Below are positions 58,224-64,000 of a stretch of DNA of 64,000 nt, piece by piece. Source of the stretch: Streptomyces tendae (GTDB lineage Bacteria; Actinomycetota; Actinomycetes; Streptomycetales; Streptomycetaceae); contig NZ_BMUY01000002.1 of the NCBI RefSeq assembly GCF_014650435.1, positions 739,951 through 803,950 on the forward strand, written 5' to 3'. The first letter of the stretch is position 1; the number at the start of each line of letters is the position of its first letter. A program made the position numbers and the translations under genes. The notes under the pieces are model-generated. The model was not told the DNA's origin and did no database searches. It worked only from the letters and a program-made list of their open reading frames with translations.

Positions 58224-59603
58224 ATGGTGAAGGAACGTGCGCGCATTCTCGTTGTCGGCGGTGGCTACGTCGGGATGTACACGGCCCTGCGGCTGCAACG
58301 GAACCTCAAGGGCGAACTGCGCCGGGGCGAGGTCGAGATCACGGTCGTCACCCCCGACCCCTACATGACCTATCAGCCGTTCCTGCCCGAGGCGGCGGCC
58401 GGTTCCATCTCCCCGCGGCACGTCGTCGTACCCCTGCGCCGCGTCCTCGGCCAGTGCGACGTCGTCGTCGGCGAGGCCGAGTCCATCGACCACACCACCC
58501 GCACCGCCACGGTCACCACCCTCGCCACCGGCGAGGAGAAGACGGGCGCCCGCCGGGTGACGTACGACGAACTCGTCCTCGCGCCCGGCTCCGTCTCGCG
58601 CACCCTCCCCGTGCCCGGACTCGCCGACCACGGCGTCGGCTTCAAGACCGTCGAGGAGGCCATCGGCCTGCGCAACCACGTCCTCGAACAGATGGACATC
58701 GCCTCCTCCACCCGCGACCCCGCCCTGCGCGACGCCGCCCTCACCTTCGTCTTCGTCGGCGGCGGCTACGCGGGCGTGGAGGCCCTCGGCGAGCTGGAGG
58801 ACATGGCCCGCTACGCCGCGCGGTACTACCACAACGTCACCCCCGAGGACATGAAGTGGATCCTCGTCGAGGCATCGGGCCGCATCCTGCCCGAGGTCGG
58901 CGAGGACCTGGGCCGCTACACGGTCACCGAACTGCGCCGCCGCAACATCGACGTACGCCTGGACACCCGCCTGGAGTCCTGCGCCGACCGCGTCGCCGTC
59001 CTCAGCGACGGCTCCCGCTTCCCCACCCGCACGGTCGTCTGGACGGCCGGCGTCAAACCGCACCCGGTGCTCGCCGCCACCGACCTGCCCCTCGACGACC
59101 GCGGCCGGCTCACCTGCACCGCCCACCTGTCGGTCGACGGCGCCCCGCACGCCTGGGCGGCCGGGGACGCCGCCGCCGTCCCCGACGTCACCGCGTCCGA
59201 ACCCGGCCGGGAATGCGCCCCCAACGCCCAGCACGCCGTCCGCCAGGCCAAGGTCCTCGGCGACAACGTCACCCACGCCCTGCGCGGCGAGCCCCTCGAC
59301 ACGTACGCGTACACCTACGCCGGCTCCGTCGCCTCACTCGGCTTCCACAAGGGCGTCGCCCACGTCTACGGGCGCAAGGTCAAGGGCTACCCCGCGTGGT
59401 TCATGCACCGCGCCTACCACCTCAGCCGCGTCCCCACCGTCAACCGCAAGGCGCGCGTGCTCGCCGAATGGGTGATCGCCGGCCTCTTCAAACGGGAGAT
59501 CGTCTCCCTGGGCTCACTCGAACATCCACGGGCGGAGTTCGAACTCGCGGCCGGTGGAAAGCCTTCTCAGGAGCCCCCGCACAACCCGAAGGGGTCGTCC
59601 TGA
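58224..59603 (+). CDS. ndh: Type II NADH:quinone dehydrogenase
   Basis: 459 residues of a single-subunit, non-proton-pumping NADH dehydrogenase. FAD motif VVGGGYVGMYTALRL at the N-terminus, NADH motif FVGGGYAGVEALGEL near residue 175, then WTAGVKPHP and WAAGDAAAVPD for FAD. C-terminal helices near residues 395-440 (VASLGFHKGVAHVYGRKVKG...MHRAYHLSRVPT) associate with the membrane. Start is ATG 58224; a GTG at 58191 would add a basic 11-residue start but has no ribosome site. Confidence 0.93.
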   Translation: MVKERARILVVGGGYVGMYTALRLQRNLKGELRRGEVEITVVTPDPYMTYQPFLPEAAAGSISPRHVVVPLRRVLGQCDVVVGEAESIDHTTRTATVTTLATGEEKTGARRVTYDELVLAPGSVSRTLPVPGLADHGVGFKTVEEAIGLRNHVLEQMDIASSTRDPALRDAALTFVFVGGGYAGVEALGELEDMARYAARYYHNVTPEDMKWILVEASGRILPEVGEDLGRYTVTELRRRNIDVRLDTRLESCADRVAVLSDGSRFPTRTVVWTAGVKPHPVLAATDLPLDDRGRLTCTAHLSVDGAPHAWAAGDAAAVPDVTASEPGRECAPNAQHAVRQAKVLGDNVTHALRGEPLDTYAYTYAGSVASLGFHKGVAHVYGRKVKGYPAWFMHRAYHLSRVPTVNRKARVLAEWVIAGLFKREIVSLGSLEHPRAEFELAAGGKPSQEPPHNPKGSS

Positions 59604-59786
59604 CCGGACTCAGGAACTCCCCCGGCCACTGGGGCGTCTGACGGATGTCGGCCGGGCGGGCACCCTGCCAGACTGGTCCACCACCGCGGGCGCGCCGCCG
59701 CTCGCCCCAGCGCGGCCCCCGGGGCCCGGGCCGCCCCCGGCCCGTCCCGGTCCCCGGCCGCCGACAACTACACGAGGCAAGGATTC

Positions 59787-61469
59787 GTGAACTTCACGCG
59801 CTGGAGCGCCCGACTCCCCGGAACACAGCGCCGCGCCGCCGCGCGGACCGACACGGCCCTCTCCCCGGACCGGCGGGCGGACGGCTCCGTACCCGCGGCC
59901 CGCGCCGAGCAGTTGACCGACGAGGACCCGCCCGCCCCCGACGTCCCCGGCGTCGACGAACTGCCCGTACGCGACGTCCTCGACCGCGTCCCGGCCCTGG
60001 TCGCCCTCCTCCACGGCCCCGAGCACCGCCTCGCCTACGTCAACGACGCCTACGTCTCCGCCTTCGGCAGGCGCGACCTCGGCGCCCGCGCCCGCGAGGC
60101 CCTCCCCGAGCTGGACGAGCCGGGCCTCTTCCCGCTCCTGGACCAGGTCCAGCGCAGCGGCAGGCCGCGCACCCTCAAGTCCCGCAAGGCTCCGGACGGC
60201 CGCTCGTACACCTTCACCTGCACCCCGGTCATCGAGACCGGCGACGAGGGACGCGACGGGCGCGGTGGCCGGGACGACCGAGGCGTCCTCGTCTTCGCGA
60301 CCGACGTCACCGACCACGCCGAGGCCGCCGGCCGCCTCCGCGCGAGCGAACGCAGCCAGCGCGAGACCGCCGTCACCCTCCAGCGCTCCCTCCTCCCGCA
60401 GAAGCTCGAGGAGCCCGACGACCTGCGCGTCGCCGCCACCTACCACCCCGGCGGCACCGAGGCCGCGGTCGGCGGCGACTGGTACGACGTGATCACCCTC
60501 GGCGGCGGCCGCACCGCCCTCGTCATCGGCGACGTCATGGGCCGCGGCGTCCGCGCGGCAGCCGTCATGGGCCAGCTGCGTACGGCGGTGAGGGCCTACG
60601 CCCGCCTCGACCTGCCCCCGCACGAGGTGCTCCAGCTCCTCGACGGCCTCGCCGCCGAGATCGACGCCAACCAGATCGCCACCTGCGTCTACGCCATCCA
60701 CGACCCGAACGAGGGGCGGCTGGTCTACGCCTCCGCCGGCCACCTGCCCATCCTGGTCCGCGACGAGAACGGCAGCGTGCAGCGCGCCGACGAGCCCACC
60801 GGCCCCCCACTCGGCACCGGCGGCTGGCTCCACACGTCCGGCTCGATCGCCCTGCCCCCCGGCTCCACGGCCGTCCTCTACACCGACGGCCTGGTCGAAC
60901 GCCGCGACGAGGACCTCGACGAGGGCATCGCCGCCCTGGAGCGCGCCCTGTCCGGCGCGGGCGGCACCCCGCAGGTGGTCTGCGACCGCCTGATCCGCTC
61001 GGCGGGCGTCACCCCGGACCACGACGACGACGTCGCCGTCCTGGTCCTCCAGCACCCCGCCCGCCGGGGCGCCGAGGCCGAGCTGTTCCGCAACGCCGCC
61101 CTGGAACTGCTGGGCGGGGTGGAGGCGGCCCCACGCGCGCGTGCCTTCGCCTCCGGCGTCCTCACCAGCTGGCGCTTCCCCACCGACCTGCACGACCTCG
61201 GCGTCCTGGCCACCAGCGAACTGGTCGCCAACTCCCTCCAGCACGGCATCCCGCCGATGCGGTTGCGCCTGCGCCGCACCGACCGCCGCCTGATCATCGA
61301 GGTGACCGACGGCGACGACCACCTGCCCCGACGCCGCCGCGCGGAGCCGGGGGACGAGTCCGGCCGGGGCATCGCCATCGTCGCGACGATCGCCACCAAC
61401 TGGGGGTCCCGGCGCACCCCGGGCGGCGGCAAGGCGGTCTGGTGCGAGTTCGTCCTGCAGAAGCCGTGA
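59787..61469 (+). CDS. PAS-SpoIIE phosphatase-HATPase signalling protein
   Basis: 560 residues. A PAS-like domain (about 55-165, VPALVALLHGPEHRLAYVNDAYVSAFG in part), a SpoIIE/RsbU PP2C phosphatase (about 190-420: GGDWYDVI, IGDVMGRGVRAAAVMG, ASAGHLPIL, GLVERRDEDLD), and a C-terminal RsbW-like HATPase (about 440-555: TSELVANSLQHG, GRGIAIVATIATNWG). Combining phosphatase and anti-sigma kinase in one chain is typical of Streptomyces partner-switching proteins. GTG start after AAGGA. It lies 183 bp after ndh. Confidence 0.92.
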   Translation: MNFTRWSARLPGTQRRAAARTDTALSPDRRADGSVPAARAEQLTDEDPPAPDVPGVDELPVRDVLDRVPALVALLHGPEHRLAYVNDAYVSAFGRRDLGARAREALPELDEPGLFPLLDQVQRSGRPRTLKSRKAPDGRSYTFTCTPVIETGDEGRDGRGGRDDRGVLVFATDVTDHAEAAGRLRASERSQRETAVTLQRSLLPQKLEEPDDLRVAATYHPGGTEAAVGGDWYDVITLGGGRTALVIGDVMGRGVRAAAVMGQLRTAVRAYARLDLPPHEVLQLLDGLAAEIDANQIATCVYAIHDPNEGRLVYASAGHLPILVRDENGSVQRADEPTGPPLGTGGWLHTSGSIALPPGSTAVLYTDGLVERRDEDLDEGIAALERALSGAGGTPQVVCDRLIRSAGVTPDHDDDVAVLVLQHPARRGAEAELFRNAALELLGGVEAAPRARAFASGVLTSWRFPTDLHDLGVLATSELVANSLQHGIPPMRLRLRRTDRRLIIEVTDGDDHLPRRRRAEPGDESGRGIAIVATIATNWGSRRTPGGGKAVWCEFVLQKP

Positions 61470-61538
61470 CCCGACGCCGGAGGCGGCAGGAAGACACCGT
61501 GAGGTGTGGCGGAATCCCGGCCCCGGCCGCCGGTCCGC

Positions 61539-62828
61539 TCACGCCTCCGCGGCGACCACCGCGTCGGCCGGTGCCCCGCCCTGCGTGACCACCCGGCTCC
61601 TGGCCAGCGACGGCTGATTCTGTATGTCCGTGAGCTGCCGCCCCAACCGCACCGCCAGCACCGTGATGCCCAGCGAGAACAACAGGAACGCCACGATGTA
61701 CGGCGCGTGCAGCGAGGCCCCCAGCGGTCCGCCCACCGCGGGACCGATCGCCAGCGCGAGCTGCTTCACCAGGGCGAAGGCGGAGTTGTACTGCCCGGCG
61801 AGCCCGGTCGGCGCGAGATCCGCCACCAGCGGCGCCAGCGTCGGCGACAGCATCGCCTCACCCAGCCCGAACAGCGCGTACGTCGAGATGAACGCGGCCG
61901 TGGCCATCGTCTGGCTGCCGTGCCCCAGCCCGGCGTACCCGGCCACGGCCCACGCCACGGCCCAGATGAGTCCCACGGACGCGATCACGCGCGAGCGCTT
62001 GCGCCGCTCCACGAACTTCAGCACCGCGAACTGCGCGATCACGATCATCAGCGTGTTCGCCGCCAGCGCCGTGCCCAGCGCGGACGTGGAGATGCCGGCC
62101 GCCTCGACGCCGTAGGCGCTCAGCCCCGACTCGAACTGCCCGTAGCAGGCGAAGAACAGCACGAAGCCCAGCACACACAGCTGCACCATGGCCCGGTTGC
62201 CGAGCAGCTGCTTCCAGCTTCCGCCGCCCGTCTGTCCGGGCGCCTCCTCGATCCGCAGCGCGCGCGGCACCCGCACCGTCGCCATGACGGCGACCAGCAC
62301 CAGAAACATCGCCGCCTCGATCGCGAACAGCAGCGTGAACGACGAGGCGCTCGTGGTGTCCACCAGGTGGCCGCCGATGAGCCCGCCGACGCCGAGCCCC
62401 AGGTTCTGCAGGAAGAACTGCATGGCGAACGCACGCGAACGGGTCTCGGTCGTGGAGCAGTCCACGATCATCGTCGCGAGGGCCGGCTGCATCACGGCCT
62501 GCCCCGCGCCGAGTGCGGCGGCGGACAGCAGCACCGTGCCCGCGGAGGCGGACAGTCCGAGGCTCAGCGCGCCCAGCGCGGCGGTGACCAGGGCGACCAG
62601 CAGTACCGGCAGCGGGCCGCGCCGGACGATGGCCCGTCCGGCGAACGGCAGCACGATCAGCGCGGCCACGGCGAAGACGGCGAGCACGAGGCCCGCCGTG
62701 ACAGAACCCAGTCCCCGTACCTGCGCCACATAGACGTACAGGTAGGGGACCGTGAAGCCGAGTCCGAACGCGCTGAGTGCGTTGCCCACGTGAATCCGGC
62801 GCATCGCCGCGCCCATTGCCCTGGTCAC
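61539..62828 (-). CDS. MFS transporter
   Basis: 429 residues with twelve hydrophobic segments of the DHA1/drug-exporter type (HVGNALSAFGLGFTVPYLYVYVAQ for the first; RAIVRRGPLPVLLV for the A-like loop; LSPTLAPLVADLAPTGLAGQ). The 62828 GTG is preferred because GAGAGG precedes it by 6 nt; a GTG 6 nt upstream and an ATG at 62816 are alternatives. It ends 70 bp from the convergent phosphatase stop. Divergent from the MarR gene, its probable regulator. Confidence 0.92.
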   Translation of the reverse strand: MTRAMGAAMRRIHVGNALSAFGLGFTVPYLYVYVAQVRGLGSVTAGLVLAVFAVAALIVLPFAGRAIVRRGPLPVLLVALVTAALGALSLGLSASAGTVLLSAAALGAGQAVMQPALATMIVDCSTTETRSRAFAMQFFLQNLGLGVGGLIGGHLVDTTSASSFTLLFAIEAAMFLVLVAVMATVRVPRALRIEEAPGQTGGGSWKQLLGNRAMVQLCVLGFVLFFACYGQFESGLSAYGVEAAGISTSALGTALAANTLMIVIAQFAVLKFVERRKRSRVIASVGLIWAVAWAVAGYAGLGHGSQTMATAAFISTYALFGLGEAMLSPTLAPLVADLAPTGLAGQYNSAFALVKQLALAIGPAVGGPLGASLHAPYIVAFLLFSLGITVLAVRLGRQLTDIQNQPSLARSRVVTQGGAPADAVVAAEA

Positions 62829-62974
62829 GTTCACCCTCTCTTGATCTCTCGGGATCGATCGCTGCAGCCGAGCCGTCAGAGCTGAAGGCTGAAGACTTAG
62901 AAGCTAAAGTTCGAAGGTAAAGAGTACATACCGAAGGACTTCAAAGCAAAGGAGTCCCGTGCCATACTGCGGCC
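62829..62974. promoter_or_regulatory. Divergent MFS / MarR promoter region
   Basis: 146 bp, AT-richer than neighbours, with repeated GAAG motifs (62884, 62891, 62900, 62913, 62932) and TAAAG at 62905 and 62918. CATACT at 62962-62967 lies 7 nt before the MarR ATG, so that transcript is probably leaderless and its promoter can be covered by the regulator. Confidence 0.5.
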
Positions 62975-63523
62975 ATGGGCGACACCTCCGGCGCCGGCGA
63001 GCCGACACTCGAAGAGCAGATCGCCGCCTACCAGCGCGAGTTCCAGGACCTCGACCCCCAGGTCGAGAAGATCGTCTCGGCGCTGTCCCGCCTCAACCGC
63101 CGTATGAACGTCGCGTACGGCCGTCAGACCGCCGAGCTGGGCATCAGCAACACGGACTGGGAGGTGCTGAAGGCCCTCGTTCTCTCCGGCGCCCCCTACC
63201 GCCTCGGCCCCGGCGACCTCGCCAAGCGCCTCGGCCTCACCCCGGCCGCGATGACTCACCGCATCGACCGCATGGTGACGGAGGGCCTGGTCACCCGGGA
63301 GCGCGACGAGACCAACCGGGTCCGCGTGATCGTCGCGATCACGGCAGAGGGGCGTGAGAAGTGGCTGGCGGCCATGCGCCTCGCCACGGTCTTCGAGGAG
63401 GACCTGCTCCAGGACCTCTCCGCCGACGACCGCACCGCGCTCGGTGAGGTGCTGACACGTCTCCTGCGCAGGGTGGAGCACGCGCAGCCGGACGCCGGCG
63501 GCCGGCTCAGCGACCTCGATTAA
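62975..63523 (+). CDS. MarR-family transcriptional regulator
   Basis: 182 residues. The winged helix is central (about 65-135): NTDWEVLKALVLSGAPYRLGPGDLAKRLGLTPAAMTHRIDRMVTEGLVTRERDETNRVRVIVAIT (in part), the wing carrying the usual DxR-like RVRV strand. Long dimerisation helices flank it. Divergent from the MFS gene 146 bp away, so probably an autorepressor that also controls the transporter. Effector unknown. Confidence 0.93.
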   Translation: MGDTSGAGEPTLEEQIAAYQREFQDLDPQVEKIVSALSRLNRRMNVAYGRQTAELGISNTDWEVLKALVLSGAPYRLGPGDLAKRLGLTPAAMTHRIDRMVTEGLVTRERDETNRVRVIVAITAEGREKWLAAMRLATVFEEDLLQDLSADDRTALGEVLTRLLRRVEHAQPDAGGRLSDLD

Positions 63524-63541
63524 AGATCTTGACAGCGATGC

Positions 63542-63570
63542 TTGACAGTCCCCTACGGGCTCCGTAAGGT
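63542..63570 (+). promoter_or_regulatory. rrn promoter P1 (TTGACA-17-TAAGGT)
   Basis: TTGACA at 63542-63547 and TAAGGT at 63565-63570 with an ideal 17-bp spacer. Confidence 0.7.
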
Positions 63571-63724
63571 TCTTCGGGTTGCCACGGGACCGTAACGGTT
63601 CTACGGCAGCACCTCCCGCCGCAGCAGCGGCAATCAAACCACCAGCACGACCCCCCAAGCGGGAATGACTTCGGCGCGCCCGAATTCAATTCCGGTGGGT
63701 ACTCGTCGGCCCGATCGACCCCGA

Positions 63725-63754
63725 TTGGGAATCGCCGAGAGGTTCCGCTAAGGT
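63725..63754 (+). promoter_or_regulatory. rrn promoter P2 (TTGGGA-18-TAAGGT)
   Basis: TTGGGA at 63725-63730 and TAAGGT at 63749-63754, spacer 18 bp; same -10 as P1. Confidence 0.55.
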
Positions 63755-63819
63755 TTGAGACGTCGGAACGGCCCAACAGCCGGGAAGACAACCCCCTCTG
63801 ACGGGGAATCAGGGCCCGA

Positions 63820-63840
63820 AAGGATCTGATAGAGTCGGAA
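63820..63840 (+). promoter_or_regulatory. rrn repeated -10 block, copy 1
   Basis: A 21-bp sequence centred on GATAGAGTCGG (-10-like TAGAGT at 63830-63835) that recurs exactly 81 bp downstream. No good -35 is visible. Confidence 0.5.
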
Positions 63841-63900
63841 CCGCCGGAAAGGGAAACGCGAAAGCGGGAACCTGGAAAGCACCGAGGAAATCGGATCGAA

Positions 63901-63921
63901 AAGGATCTGATAGAGTCGGAA
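63901..63921 (+). promoter_or_regulatory. rrn repeated -10 block, copy 2
   Basis: Exact second copy of the 21-bp block, TAGAGT at 63911-63916. It probably gives the promoter nearest to 16S rRNA, or a processing site shared by the longer transcripts. Confidence 0.5.
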
Positions 63922-64000
63922 ACGCAAGACCGAAGGGAAGCGCCCGGAGGAAAGCCCGAGAGGGTGAGTACAAAGGAAGCGTCCGTTCCTTGAGAACTCA

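Larger units (their letters stand above)
63524..64000 (+). promoter_or_regulatory. rRNA operon promoter region and leader
   Basis: 477 bp with several stacked promoters (listed separately) and an A/G-rich leader ending TTCCTTGAGAACTCA, the sequence found just before 16S rRNA in Streptomyces rrn operons. The 16S gene is outside the window. Confidence 0.85.

Overview
The window is chromosomal DNA of a Streptomyces species. It is high-GC with strong third-position G/C bias, many GTG starts, and a gene order (pur genes, lsr2-type gene, bldC, hrpA, trmB, atrA, ndh) that I recall from the core of the S. coelicolor chromosome, on the side of the origin where parS sites lie. I see no transposon, prophage or CRISPR array.

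Layout. 1-9.4 kb: purC, a four-gene operon encoding an ABC exporter plus a DesK/DesR-like two-component system, three tRNA-Gly genes, an Lsr2 nucleoid protein, and the overlapping purS-purQ-purL operon. 9.4-16 kb: a Uma2-type nuclease-fold protein, an ArsR-like regulator with an 18-bp palindrome at its start, an M23 peptidase, a mycothiol-dependent isomerase-like enzyme, a META-domain lipoprotein, then purF and purM. Most of de novo purine synthesis is therefore here. 16-25 kb: DUF3073 protein, valine/leucine dehydrogenase, bldC with a very strong intrinsic terminator, a 64-residue CxxC protein, HrpA helicase and a Glu-Asp-Phe tRNA cluster containing an exact parS site.

25-32 kb: a membrane metallophosphoesterase, a small zincin, a lipoprotein, a DEAD-box helicase with a long RGG/DRGD repeat tail, an APC permease and tRNA-Lys. 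32.3-37.3 kb looks accessory: a methyltransferase, a Vat/CatB-like acetyltransferase and a TetR regulator, two tandem small membrane-protein paralogues, a MerR regulator, and a short GntR regulator divergent from two tiny genes. 37.4-47 kb: a reversed RibD-like fusion, initiator tRNA, a SpoIIE-type phosphatase, a c-di-AMP (ydaO) riboswitch in front of an M23 cell-wall hydrolase, an aldo/keto reductase, a PrsW-like protease, trmB, a Dabb protein and L-2-hydroxyglutarate oxidase.

46.8-64 kb is rich in developmental and regulatory genes: an NsdA/SCO4114-like TPR regulator, an orphan asparagine-synthetase-like protein with a degenerate active site, an AfsR-like regulator interrupted by an in-frame amber codon, a membrane-anchored ECF sigma factor with an extracellular NPCBM domain, atrA, ndh (type II NADH dehydrogenase), a second SpoIIE phosphatase/kinase, and a divergent MFS/MarR pair. 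The last ~450 bp are the multi-promoter leader of an rRNA operon; the 16S gene lies just outside.

The best candidates for undescribed biology are the short-GntR/small-protein module (36.3-37.3 kb), the orphan cyclase-like protein (49-51 kb), the tethered sigma factor (54.8-56.8 kb) and the tandem small membrane proteins (34.5-35.3 kb). Family assignments rest on motifs I recognise by eye; no database search was run.
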